Positions 40,685-48,771 of a stretch of 51,211 nt of DNA are shown here, piece after piece; the stretch's first letter is position 1; every line of letters begins with the position of its first letter. The stretch is from Candidatus Avimonas merdigallinarum (GTDB lineage: Bacteria > Bacillota > Clostridia > Oscillospirales > Acutalibacteraceae). The DNA is taken from positions 1 to 51,211 of the forward strand of contig CAJFGS010000022.1 of the NCBI GenBank assembly GCA_904377855.1, read 5' to 3'. Both the position numbers and the translations under genes were made by a program. The notes below the pieces were generated by a model. It had not been told where the DNA came from and made no database searches. It was given only the letters and a program-made list of their open reading frames with translations.

Positions 40685-41581
40685 ATGGGACTATCGGTAT
40701 GCCATGTCAGCAAATCCTTCGGCGATAAAAAGGCGGTGGACGATCTCAGCTTTGAGATGGCCGAGCCGGGGGTGTTCGGCTTAATCGGCACCAACGGCGC
40801 CGGAAAAACCACCACCATCCGGATGATCCTCGGCGTCATGGACAAGGACGAGGGGGAGATCACCTGGAACGGCGGGCCGGTAAACCGCCATACCGTGCGG
40901 TTCGGCTATATGCCGGAGGAACGGGGGATCTACCCTAAAATCAAGGTGATCGACCAGCTGATCTATTTCGGCCAGCTGCGGGGGATGTCCCGCCGGGCAG
41001 CGGCCCAGGCCGCCGACCGCTGGCTCGAGCGGCTGGGGGTGACGGAATACCGGAACATGCTTGCGGAGAAGCTGTCCAAGGGCAACCAGCAGAAAATCCA
41101 GCTAGCCGCCACCATCCTCCACGACCCGGAGCTCATCTTCCTGGACGAGCCGTTCAGCGGGCTGGATCCCATCAACGTCGACGTGTTCAAGAGCGTGCTC
41201 GCGGAACTGATCGCCGACCGGCGGTATATTGTGATGTCCAGCCACCAGATGGCGACGGTGGAGGAATACTGCCGCGACCTGGTGATCCTCAGCCGGGGGA
41301 AGACTGTGCTCAGCGGGAACCTGCGGCAGATCAAGGCCGGTTACGGCCACACCAACCTGTCCCTCACCTGCTCCCGGGACGTCCTTCCCCTCGCCGAAAA
41401 GCACGGCCTGCGGCTGATTGAGAAAACCGCCGAGGGATATGAATTCAAAATCAGCGGGGACGAGGCGGCCCACGCCTTTTTGGCCGAGCTGATCGCGGGC
41501 GGGGTTTACCCCGAGCGGTTCGAAATCCGGGAGCCCTCGCTGCATGAAATTTTTGTGGAAAAGGTGGGTGCGGCGCAATGA
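40685..41581 (+). CDS. ABC transporter ATP-binding protein (NatA-like)
   Basis: It is 298 aa. Walker A is GLIGTNGAGKTTTIRMILG, followed by the Q-loop region GYMPEERGIYPKIKV, the signature EKLSKGNQQKIQLAATI, Walker B LIFLDEPFSGLDP and the switch His in MSSHQMATVEEYC. A C-terminal DUF4162-type domain follows. The LSKGN signature and EERGIYPK are typical of NatA and relatives exporting Na+ or small antibiotics. AAAGGAG abuts TTG 40673, so ATG 40685 is preferred. The stop overlaps the permease start as ATGA. Confidence 0.93.
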   Translation: MGLSVCHVSKSFGDKKAVDDLSFEMAEPGVFGLIGTNGAGKTTTIRMILGVMDKDEGEITWNGGPVNRHTVRFGYMPEERGIYPKIKVIDQLIYFGQLRGMSRRAAAQAADRWLERLGVTEYRNMLAEKLSKGNQQKIQLAATILHDPELIFLDEPFSGLDPINVDVFKSVLAELIADRRYIVMSSHQMATVEEYCRDLVILSRGKTVLSGNLRQIKAGYGHTNLSLTCSRDVLPLAEKHGLRLIEKTAEGYEFKISGDEAAHAFLAELIAGGVYPERFEIREPSLHEIFVEKVGAAQ

Positions 41582-42825
41582 AAGAGATTCTTGCTGTTTT
41601 CCTTTTCACCTTTAAGGACAACATCCGGAAAAAAGCGTTTATCATCACCACCGTGCTGGTGCTCGTGCTCATTGTCGCCGCCTGCGCCATCCCCGCCCTC
41701 ACCAGCGGGGGCGGCGAGTCGGAGGAAACGCCCGCCGATCCCACGGTAACAAAGGATTCGGTCTGCTACCTGCTCGACCCGGACGGCCGGATCCCCGGCG
41801 CTGCGGAGGTCCTGGCCGCCGCCTTCCCCTCGGTGGAGTTCCGGGAAGGGGAGGCCGGCAAGCTGGACGAATACAAACAGGCCATGCAGGACGACAAAAC
41901 GGTAAGCGCGGTGGAAATCACAGCGGGCGAGGACGGCCTTCCCCTGGTGCGGGTCTACTCCGCCGACTTTATGAGCGGCCTTTCCGCCTCCGACGTTTCC
42001 GAAGCGCTCCGGACACTTTATGTATCCAACGTCCTGTCCCAGGCCGGCGTATCCGCCGACATCGCCCAAATCGCCCTCTCCGACCTGCCCGCCGAGCAGG
42101 TAATGGTCGGGAAGATGGATATTTCCGGCTACGTGCTGGGGATCCTCCTGGTGGCCATCATGTTCTTCGCGGTGTATTACTACGGCTACGGCGTGGCGAT
42201 GTCGGTCGCGGCGGAAAAGACCTCCCGCGTCATGGAAACGCTGGTGATTTCGACCAAGCCCTCCCGCATCCTCTTCGGAAAATGCCTGGCGATGGGGGTG
42301 CTCGGCCTGTGCCAGCTGTCCCTGTTCCTGATCGTCGGCGCTCTGTGCTTCCAGCTGCTGATCCCGGCCGGCTTCACAATCGGCGGCATGCCGCTCGCCC
42401 TCTCCTCCTTCACCCTTTCCTCCGGGCTGCTGATCCTTGTGTATTTTCTGCTGGGGTATGCCCTGTACGCCATGATCAACTCGGTCTGCGGCGCGACCGT
42501 CAGCCGCACCGAGGACCTCAACTCCGCCATGATGCCGGCGGTGCTGATTAGTGTGGTGTCCTTCTACGCCGCCTACGTGGTCATGCTGATGCCCGACGGC
42601 GGGGTGAAGCGGATTATGACCTATATCCCCTTCACCTCCCCCTTTATCATGCCTTTCCGGCTGCTCAACGAAACGGTGGCCGCCGCCGACATCCTCATCT
42701 CGGTCCTGCTTCTGCTTGCCGGCATCGTTCTGGTCGCCTTCGTCTCGGTCCGGCTGTATTCGGCGTCCGTCCTGCATTACGGCTCGCGGCTCAAGCTGAA
42801 GGATTTCTTCCGCCTGAAGGCGTGA
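41578..42825 (+). CDS. ABC-2 type transporter permease (NatB-like)
   Basis: It is 415 aa. One N-terminal membrane helix (about 21-43) is followed by a large extracellular domain (about 50-180) and five or six helices at the C-terminal end. AMSVAAEKTSRVMETLVISTKPSRILFGKCLAMG is the diagnostic NatB/ABC2 motif (EKTSRVMEtL...P..ll.GKi). It forms an exporter with the preceding ATPase and is translationally coupled to it. The exported substrate is not predictable. It ends at a strong terminator. Confidence 0.93.
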   Translation: MKEILAVFLFTFKDNIRKKAFIITTVLVLVLIVAACAIPALTSGGGESEETPADPTVTKDSVCYLLDPDGRIPGAAEVLAAAFPSVEFREGEAGKLDEYKQAMQDDKTVSAVEITAGEDGLPLVRVYSADFMSGLSASDVSEALRTLYVSNVLSQAGVSADIAQIALSDLPAEQVMVGKMDISGYVLGILLVAIMFFAVYYYGYGVAMSVAAEKTSRVMETLVISTKPSRILFGKCLAMGVLGLCQLSLFLIVGALCFQLLIPAGFTIGGMPLALSSFTLSSGLLILVYFLLGYALYAMINSVCGATVSRTEDLNSAMMPAVLISVVSFYAAYVVMLMPDGGVKRIMTYIPFTSPFIMPFRLLNETVAAADILISVLLLLAGIVLVAFVSVRLYSASVLHYGSRLKLKDFFRLKA

Positions 42826-42919
42826 CAGGCCGGGCAGAGCCGGCACGGAAAGGCCCCTGACCGCCTGCGCGCCGCTTCCCGGCTACGGCAAGCATCCCCC
42901 GGAAGCGGGGATGGATAAG

Positions 42920-42955
42920 AAAAAATCCCGGACGACAATTCGTCCGGGATTTTTT
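42920..42955. terminator. Bidirectional terminator between the ABC exporter and khpA
   Basis: Perfect 15-bp arms AAAAAATCCCGGACG (42920-42934) and CGTCCGGGATTTTTT (42941-42955), 6-base loop, A and T runs on both sides. Confidence 0.95.
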
Positions 42956-42996
42956 CATGGAGGGAAGTCCCCGACAGGGGAATCCCGTCGGTTCAA

Positions 42997-43230
42997 TCAG
43001 TCGATTTCCACCGAAACGCGGGCTTCCTGGCGGGTCGCGGCGGCGCGCATGACCGTGCGGATCGCCTTGGCGATCCGGCCCTGTTTGCCGATGACGCGGC
43101 CCATATCGTCGGGTGCAACATGCAGGTGGAACACAATGGTTCCGTCCTCGGCGGGCTCGTCCTGCTCCACAACGACAGCGTCGGGATCTTCGACAAGGCC
43201 CTTTGCGATGGACACCAAAAGTTCTTTCAT
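42997..43230 (-). CDS. khpA: KH-domain RNA-binding protein KhpA
   Basis: It is 77 aa, a single type II KH domain: MKELLVSIAKGLVEDPDAVVV, then the GxxG motif in VIGKQGRIAKAIRTVMRAAA. It binds RNA and in Gram-positives pairs with KhpB/EloR in controlling division and elongation genes. It follows rpsP, the usual position. Upstream in-frame codons are not conserved, and ATG 43230 has GAAGGGGG upstream. Confidence 0.95.
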   Translation of the reverse strand: MKELLVSIAKGLVEDPDAVVVEQDEPAEDGTIVFHLHVAPDDMGRVIGKQGRIAKAIRTVMRAAATRQEARVSVEID

Positions 43231-43301
43231 GGCATTTAACCCCCTTCTAAAGCTAACCAGGCAGGGAAACCCCACCCCATAAGACAACTGCTTTCCCGGA
43301 A

Positions 43302-43541
43302 TTACACGCCCGCTTTTTTGAGCAGGGCCTTCACGGTGTCGGTCGGCTGAGCGCCGTTGGCGATCCATTTCTGGGCCTTTTCCGCGTCCACCTTGATCTC
43401 CGCCGGATCGGTCAGCGGGTTGTAGTAGCCGATTTCCTCGATGAAACGGCCGTCGCGGGGATACCGGGAATCCGCGACCACAATGCGGTAAAACGGGTTT
43501 TTCTTCGCGCCCATACGGCGCAGTCTGATTTTGACAGCCAT
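43302..43541 (-). CDS. rpsP: 30S ribosomal protein S16
   Basis: It is 79 aa. [26 protein letters not shown] with [15 protein letters not shown] is the S16 signature. ATG 43541 has GGAGG 8 bases upstream; the in-frame ATG eight codons earlier is not the family start. It is third gene of the ylxM-ffh-rpsP-khpA operon. Confidence 0.98.
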   Translation of the reverse strand: MAVKIRLRRMGAKKNPFYRIVVADSRYPRDGRFIEEIGYYNPLTDPAEIKVDAEKAQKWIANGAQPTDTVKALLKKAGV

Positions 43542-43608
43542 GTCTGTAACCTCCAAATACTTCAAATCAAAATATCTTCAACCAGTAAGGGGAACCTTAT
43601 GGCAGAAT

Positions 43609-44985
43609 TCAGAACCGGCGCCCGCCGCCCGGCGGCATAGGGGGCATCTTTGCCATCCCGGGGGGGATTTTGGAAAGCCCCCGCATCTTCTTTTTGCCCA
43701 TGCCCTTCATCTGTTTCATCATCTGGCGCATGGCGTCGTACTGCTTGAGCAGGCGGTTGACGTCCTCCACCTTCATCCCGCAGCCCGCGGCGATCCGCCG
43801 TTTGCGGGAGGGGTTGATGATGTCGGGCTTTTCCCGCTCCGCCGGGGTCATCGAGAGGATAATCGCCTCCACCCGGTCGAACTGCCGCTCGTCGATATCC
43901 ACGTCCTGCAGCTGCTTGCCGATGCCGGGCAGCATGCCGAGCATGCTTTTGAGGCTGCCCATCTTTTTGATCTGGGCGAACTGTTCGAGCATATCGTTGA
44001 GGTCGAATTTATTTTCCTGCATCTTGCGGGCCAGCTCTTCCGCCTGCCGGCGGTCAATCTGCTGCTCCGCCTTTTCAATCAGGGAAAGCACGTCCCCCAT
44101 CCCCAGGATGCGGGAAGCCATTCGCTCCGGATGGAAAACCTCCAGTTCGTCCAGCTTCTCGCCGACGCCGGCGAACTTGATCGGCTTGCCGGTCACCGCC
44201 CGAATGGAGAGCGCCGCGCCGCCGCGGGTATCGCCGTCCAGCTTGGTGAGCATCACGCCGGTGATCCCCAGCGCCTCGTCAAACGCGGAGGCAGCGTTCA
44301 CCGCGTCCTGGCCGGTCATCGCGTCCACCACCAGCAGGATTTCCTGGGGGGAGACGGCCTGCTTGATGTTTTTCAGCTCGTCCATGAGCTGCTCGTCGAT
44401 GTGCAGCCGGCCGGCGGTATCCAAAAGGACGTAGTCGTTGCCGTGGTCGCGGGCGTGGGCAACCGCTTTCTTGGCGATTTCCACCGGATCGGCCGTCCCC
44501 ATTTCAAACACCGGGACCCCGGCCTTCTCCCCCACCACCTGCAGCTGCTGGATAGCGGCGGGACGGTACACGTCGCACGCCGCCAGCAGGGGGCGGTGGC
44601 CCTGGGATTTGAGCATCCGCCCCAGCTTGCCGGTGTGGGTGGTCTTCCCCGCGCCCTGCAGGCCGCACATCATCACGATGCAGGGCGGATGGTTGGTCGT
44701 CGCCAGCCGGGACGCCTCGCCCCCCATTAAGGCGGTCAGTTCCTCATTGACAATTTTAATGACCATCTGCGCGGGGGTAAGGCTCTCCATCACCTGCGCG
44801 CCGACCGCCCGCTCGGTCACCGTTTTGGTGAAATCCTTGGCGACCTTATAGTTGACGTCGGCCTCCAGCAGGGCGAGGCGCACCTCGCGCATCGCTTCCT
44901 TTACATCCGACTCGGACAGCTTGCCTTTGGACCGCAGCCGTTTAAAGGCGGCGGAAAGCTTGTCGGAAAGACCTTCAAAAGCCAC
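43609..44985 (-). CDS. ffh: Signal recognition particle protein Ffh (SRP54)
   Basis: It is 458 aa. The N domain (MAFEGLSDKLSAAFKRLRSKG) is followed by the GTPase G domain with MCGLQGAGKTTHTGKLG, ACDVYRPAAIQQL, DTAGRLHIDEQLMDEL, TKLDGDTRGGAALS and GVGEKLDELEVF. The Met-rich M domain (about 300-458) ends with MRQMMKQMKGMGKKKMRG. It targets nascent membrane and secreted proteins with 4.5S RNA and FtsY. It follows ylxM and precedes rpsP by 67 bases. Confidence 0.98.
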   Translation of the reverse strand: MAFEGLSDKLSAAFKRLRSKGKLSESDVKEAMREVRLALLEADVNYKVAKDFTKTVTERAVGAQVMESLTPAQMVIKIVNEELTALMGGEASRLATTNHPPCIVMMCGLQGAGKTTHTGKLGRMLKSQGHRPLLAACDVYRPAAIQQLQVVGEKAGVPVFEMGTADPVEIAKKAVAHARDHGNDYVLLDTAGRLHIDEQLMDELKNIKQAVSPQEILLVVDAMTGQDAVNAASAFDEALGITGVMLTKLDGDTRGGAALSIRAVTGKPIKFAGVGEKLDELEVFHPERMASRILGMGDVLSLIEKAEQQIDRRQAEELARKMQENKFDLNDMLEQFAQIKKMGSLKSMLGMLPGIGKQLQDVDIDERQFDRVEAIILSMTPAEREKPDIINPSRKRRIAAGCGMKVEDVNRLLKQYDAMRQMMKQMKGMGKKKMRGLSKIPPGMAKMPPMPPGGGRRF

Positions 44986-45046
44986 GGAAAAACTCCTTTA
45001 TCGCATAATCGTGAACCGGGGCGCGCCCCTCCGGGAAAACCGGCCG

Positions 45047-45412
45047 TTACTCCTCGCTGAGCTGCTTCGACAGCTCGAGGATAGCCCGCGCCCGTTCGTC
45101 AATTTCCCTGGAATAGCCGAACCGGGTATTCAGTTCCTGAATCTCCCGCGCCGCAACCTGGATCGCTTCAAACCCTTCCCGCATGGAACGGAACCGGCGG
45201 GCCAGGCCGAGACGGTCCTCCATCTCCAGAAGCTGGGCCTCCGCCCGCTTGATCGAGTCCCGGACGCCCTGACGGGTGATGCCTTCGTTCTCGGCGATCT
45301 CCGCAAGGGAAAGGTCGTCGTTATAATATAACTCCACCACGTCCCGCTGCTTTTCGGTCAGCATGTCGCCGTAAAAATCAAACAGCAGGGAAATTTCCAT
45401 ATTTTTCGCCAT
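45047..45412 (-). CDS. ylxM: YlxM, helix-turn-helix accessory protein of the SRP operon
   Basis: It is 121 aa. The sigma-70 region 4-like helix-turn-helix includes FDFYGDMLTEKQRDVVELYYNDDLSLAEIAENEGITRQGVRDSIKRAEAQL (given in parts: LSLAEIAENEGITRQGVRD is the recognition unit). YlxM is known as an SRP-associated factor encoded before ffh. ATG 45412 has GTGAGGG upstream. It is the first gene behind a consensus promoter with a palindromic operator over its start site, which makes autoregulation conceivable. Confidence 0.94.
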   Translation of the reverse strand: MAKNMEISLLFDFYGDMLTEKQRDVVELYYNDDLSLAEIAENEGITRQGVRDSIKRAEAQLLEMEDRLGLARRFRSMREGFEAIQVAAREIQELNTRFGYSREIDERARAILELSKQLSEE

Positions 45413-45449
45413 GCATCTACCCTCACTTATACGCCGGCTGCGGCCAAAA

Positions 45450-45472
45450 CTGTAAAGTAAATTACTTTACAG
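45450..45472 (-). promoter_or_regulatory. Perfect palindrome over the ylxM-ffh start site
   Basis: Arms CTGTAAAGTAA (45450-45460) and TTACTTTACAG (45462-45472) are fully complementary around one central A. It begins 2 bases after the -10 and covers the expected start, the classical place of a repressor site. Confidence 0.75.
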
Positions 45473-45474
45473 TA

Positions 45475-45503
45475 ATTATACCGCATTTGTCGTCATTTGT
45501 CAA
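45475..45503 (-). promoter_or_regulatory. Consensus sigma-A promoter of ylxM-ffh-rpsP-khpA
   Basis: Minus strand TTGACA (45498-45503), 17-base spacer, TATAAT (45475-45480): a perfect match in all twelve bases. Confidence 0.95.
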
Positions 45504-45513
45504 GACCCTAATA

Positions 45514-45541
45514 ACGGGGGAGCCGGCGCCGGCCTCCCCCC
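45514..45541 (-). terminator. GC hairpin after the AlkZ-like gene
   Basis: GGGGGAG and CTCCCCC flank GCCGGCGCCGGC-type self-complementary sequence. The minus-strand tail TTATTAGG is a weak T-run. It lies between the AlkZ-like stop and the -35 of the SRP operon. Confidence 0.5.
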
Positions 45542-45566
45542 TGAAATGAGCCGCCTCCGTGCCGCT

Positions 45567-46631
45567 TCACAGGCAGCGGATCGGGCAGGCGGCATCGTCC
45601 AGATGGGGGTACACCGCCCGCACCGCCGCCCGGATTTCCTCTTCCCGCCGGGCGGCAGCGTCCGCCGGGAGGGAAAGGACGATCTCCCACAATTCGTGGG
45701 GGCCCTGTTTCCATTTCCCCCGCACCGCCCCCGCAAAATCCCCGTCGATAAAGAGGTATTGCAGGACGTCCGAAAGCCCCCACTGTTTTTGCAGGGCGGA
45801 TTCATAGCACAGCACCAGATAATCCGAGCGGTGGAGGACGAACACGCCGGGCGGAACCTCCCGCCCTTCACAATCCGGGAGCCGCGCGGCGTCCTGCGGG
45901 CGGATCCACCCCTGCCGCCCCTCCAGGCGGGCCGGCAGCGCCAGCCCCTTTTCCGCCAGCCGTGCGGCCGCCGCTGCCAGTTCCTTTTTGGGCAGGCGGT
46001 AAAAGCTGCGCAGCGTCTCCCCGTCTGCGAAGGCCAGCGCTTCCATCTGGCGGAGGGCCAGGGTTTCCAGCGCCTGCTCCCGGGACACCCGCCCGCTGTC
46101 CACCCCGGGAAATTCGCTCTCGAAAAGGTACCAGCCCCGCTCCCAATCGCTGTCCACCTGATCCTCATACACCAGAAACGCCTGCTGGAGCGCGTGGAGC
46201 AGCGGGGTCAGCTCCTTCACCGCCAGGCCGGTGGCCTCCTTGAGCTGGCGGACGGTGACCGGCGCTTCCCTTTGGAGGAATTCATACAGGCGGCGGAGCC
46301 TCCCGTCGCCGAAATCCGCCGGCCGGCGGTAGGCGGCCAGCATCGTCTCCCAGTCGTCGGCCAGGATATACCCCACCGTGCCCCCCTGGAAGCGGCCTTT
46401 CACCAGCTTCCGCCCCGCCCGCCAGGGGACGGTGAACCGCCGGTCCCCCATTTCGCAGCGGTATACGAGGCAGGGCGGCTCGCCGGGGCAGGAGAAGGCT
46501 GCCGGCTTGACCGGCTGCATGCGGCGGAACAGCGCCTCATAGCCCGCCGCATCCGCCGCGGGGGAAAGCAGGCCCTGCCGCTCCATGCGCAGGCGCCGGA
46601 AGGCCGGGACGGAAATCTCCCGTTCTGTCAT
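45567..46631 (-). CDS. Winged-helix DNA-binding protein, DNA glycosylase AlkZ/YcaQ-like
   Basis: It is 354 aa. The start ISVPAFRRLRMERQGLL resembles the N-terminus of the AlkZ-like family. FTVPWRAGRKLVKGRFQGGTVGYILADDWET, a central winged helix (LYEFLQREAPVTVRQLKEATGLAVKEL) and FVLHRSDYLVLCYE with LFIDGDFAGAVRGKW follow. Family members remove alkylated bases or unhook interstrand crosslinks, but the Q-x-Q/D catalytic motif is not obvious to me, so activity is uncertain. AAAGGAGGG precedes ATG 46631. An extended -10 (TGCTATACT, 46654-46662) with little -35 lies just upstream, giving a very short leader. Confidence 0.7.
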   Translation of the reverse strand: MTEREISVPAFRRLRMERQGLLSPAADAAGYEALFRRMQPVKPAAFSCPGEPPCLVYRCEMGDRRFTVPWRAGRKLVKGRFQGGTVGYILADDWETMLAAYRRPADFGDGRLRRLYEFLQREAPVTVRQLKEATGLAVKELTPLLHALQQAFLVYEDQVDSDWERGWYLFESEFPGVDSGRVSREQALETLALRQMEALAFADGETLRSFYRLPKKELAAAAARLAEKGLALPARLEGRQGWIRPQDAARLPDCEGREVPPGVFVLHRSDYLVLCYESALQKQWGLSDVLQYLFIDGDFAGAVRGKWKQGPHELWEIVLSLPADAAARREEEIRAAVRAVYPHLDDAACPIRCL

Positions 46632-46734
46632 AACGGATCCCTCCTTTTGATATAGTATAGCAGACGCCGGTTTCGGCTTTTTCGGATTCCCCTCCCCGCC
46701 CGGGGCAGGCCGGGCATGCGGGAACTGGAAGGAC

Positions 46735-46763
46735 TTCCCATCCCCCTGCCTTTGTGGTATAAT
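46735..46763 (+). promoter_or_regulatory. Promoter of the alpha/beta hydrolase
   Basis: TTCCCA (46735-46740), 17-base spacer, TATAAT (46758-46763) preceded by TGG (extended -10). Confidence 0.7.
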
Positions 46764-46849
46764 ACTGTACAGGACTGCGCCGCCGGAGGATGCCGGCAGC
46801 CAAATCGAGCGGGACGTTCGTCCCCCTAAAAATGAAGGAGGCTCTCCCC

Positions 46850-47665
46850 ATGCTGTATGAAGAAATTCCTCTTTCCATTGATTACGCCCGCGCCGGGCTG
46901 ACCGGCAAGGGCGAGCCGCGCTTATACGCCTACCGGCGCTCCCCCTCCCCGGAGATGGCGGCCGTCCCCCGCCCGGCCGTCGTCATCTGCCCCGGGGGCG
47001 GCTATCAGATGACCTCCGACCGGGAGGCGGAGCCGATCGCCCTGCGCTTCCTGGCGGAAGGATTCCAATGCTTTGTCCTCCGGTATTCGGTGGCCGGGCG
47101 GGTGCTCTTCCCCGGCCCGCAGCTGGAACTGGCCGCTGCGGTCGCGCTGGTGCGCCGCCATGCGGAGGAATGGATGGTCAACCCGGACAAAATCGTGGTG
47201 TGCGGCTTTTCCGCCGGGGGGCACCTGGCGGGCAGCCTGGGGATGTTCTGGAACCGGGAACTGCTGACCGCCCCGCTCGGCCTACGCCCGGAGGACATCC
47301 GCCCCAACGGGATGATCCTCGCCTACCCGGTGATCACTTCGGGGGAATTCGCCCATCGAGACTCTTTTAAACGGCTGCTCGGGGACCGGTATGAGGAAAA
47401 TCTGGAACTGGCGTCCCTGGAAAAGCAGGTGTCGGCGGACACCCCGCCCGCTTTTGTGTGGCATACCTGGGACGACAACGTCGTGCCGGTGGAAAACGCC
47501 CTTCTGCTGGCCGGGGCGCTCCGCCGCCATGGGATCCCGCTGGAGATGCATATTCTGCCCAGCGGCCCCCACGGGCTGGCCCTCGCCGCGGAGGAAACCG
47601 GGATTGCCGTCCCCTCCTGCGCCGCATGGCCGGACTGGGCAGCCCGCTGGCTCCGCGAGCTGTAA
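46850..47665 (+). CDS. Alpha/beta hydrolase (BD-FAE/acetyl-esterase-like)
   Basis: It is 271 aa, cytoplasmic. The oxyanion motif is VVICPGGGYQMTSDREAEPIA, the nucleophile elbow CGFSAGGHLAGSL (G-x-S-x-G, Ser near 126), and the acid and His are in WHTWDDNVVPVENALLLA and LPSGPHGLALA. This set matches esterases that remove acetyl or feruloyl groups from sugars. AAGGAGG precedes ATG 46850 at 8 bases; earlier in-frame codons are in the leader. Single-gene unit ending at a bidirectional terminator. Confidence 0.88.
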   Translation: MLYEEIPLSIDYARAGLTGKGEPRLYAYRRSPSPEMAAVPRPAVVICPGGGYQMTSDREAEPIALRFLAEGFQCFVLRYSVAGRVLFPGPQLELAAAVALVRRHAEEWMVNPDKIVVCGFSAGGHLAGSLGMFWNRELLTAPLGLRPEDIRPNGMILAYPVITSGEFAHRDSFKRLLGDRYEENLELASLEKQVSADTPPAFVWHTWDDNVVPVENALLLAGALRRHGIPLEMHILPSGPHGLALAAEETGIAVPSCAAWPDWAARWLREL

Positions 47666-47743
47666 TGGGCCCGCCGGACGGCCGGCTGCCGGCGGAGTGC
47701 CCTTCGGGATGCTGTGTTATATTACCCGTCCGAACCGGAAAGG

Positions 47744-47785
47744 AAAGCGGGGGATCGCGCCATGGCGCGATCCCCCGCTTTTTAC
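47744..47785. terminator. Bidirectional terminator between the hydrolase and the CmpB-type gene
   Basis: Nearly perfect palindrome with 18-bp arms, 47744-47761 (AAAGCGGGGGATCGCGCC) and 47764-47781. TTTTTA follows on plus and TTTCCTTT on minus. On the minus strand the stem starts right after the stop codon at 47782. Confidence 0.9.
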
Positions 47786-48750
47786 GGCTCGTCCGTTGGA
47801 TTGTCATCCGGATCGCCGTGCGGGGGACGCTCCTTCTTTTTCTCCCGCTGGGCTTTCCAGTATTCCCGCAGGTCTTGGAGGGCCGCCGTCCCTCCCTGCC
47901 GGTTCATATGCGGGAACGCCTGCAGCATCCGCCGCTGGAGGGCGCGGGTGCCCGCGATGGCGCTCTCCTTCCTCTTTTTCCATTCCTCGGCCGCATCGGC
48001 CAGGCGGCGGCGCAGCGCCGTTTCGGACAGGGAGCGCCACTCTTCCGCCCGCCCGCGCAGATCCTTGGCGAGGCGGGCACCGTTTTGCGCATACCGCGTA
48101 TAGACCGCTTCCAGCCTGCCGATCACCGCTTCCTTGGTGGGAAGCTGCAGGCTGTCCAGATGGGCCCGGATGAGCTCGCTCCACTTGTCGAGTTCGTCCA
48201 GCTTGCTCCCGATCCCCCGCGCCACATGGACCGATATCACCAAGTCCACCACAAACAGCAGGCTGAACACCCCCGCGAGCAGCCCGGGCAGCCAATCCGC
48301 GGCCTCGTGCAGCCGGACGGCCAGGGATTCGACCGCCGGGTGCACGCCATAAAGGAACACCGCCGCCAGCACCCCCCAGAGCAGGGAAATCGGCAGGCAG
48401 ATCCGGCCGTTCCAGTTGACGCGGTAATGGGAATAATCCCACCAGCGGGCGTGGAACAGCTTCTCCATCGCCCAAGAGGTGAAGTATTCCAGCGTCGACG
48501 CCAGGACCGTGCCCACCACATACACCACCGGCAGCGCAAGCCAAGGGTTCCCGATATGATCCCGCACCGGCGTCAGCGCCAGCATGAGCAGCAGGATGCC
48601 GCAGCCGTAAATCGGGCAAATCGGCCCGTTCAAGAAGCCGCGGTTGACAAACCGCCGCTCCTGCACCGAGCAGAGGATCGTCTCCATCACCCAGCCGCAG
48701 AAGCTGTAAAAAAAGAAATAGAGAAGAATGTCTTCCAGAGGATACGGCAC
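47782..48750 (-). CDS. CmpB-type putative ABC transporter membrane protein (PF06541-like)
   Basis: It is 322 aa. About five hydrophobic helices lie in residues 5-180: LLYFFFYSFCGWVMETILCSVQERRFVNRGFLNGPICPIYGCG is the family hallmark (given here as FFYSFCGWVMET and NRGFLNGPICPIYG). GTVLASTLEYFTSWAMEKLFHARWWDYS follows. The C-terminal third is a charged coiled coil (about 190-310). The family is called ABC transporter type IV, but no ATPase is nearby and its function is not established. It starts 21 bases after pgeF. Confidence 0.85.
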   Translation of the reverse strand: MPYPLEDILLYFFFYSFCGWVMETILCSVQERRFVNRGFLNGPICPIYGCGILLLMLALTPVRDHIGNPWLALPVVYVVGTVLASTLEYFTSWAMEKLFHARWWDYSHYRVNWNGRICLPISLLWGVLAAVFLYGVHPAVESLAVRLHEAADWLPGLLAGVFSLLFVVDLVISVHVARGIGSKLDELDKWSELIRAHLDSLQLPTKEAVIGRLEAVYTRYAQNGARLAKDLRGRAEEWRSLSETALRRRLADAAEEWKKRKESAIAGTRALQRRMLQAFPHMNRQGGTAALQDLREYWKAQREKKKERPPHGDPDDNPTDEP

Positions 48751-48771
48751 GGGGAAACCCTCCTTTTCCTG

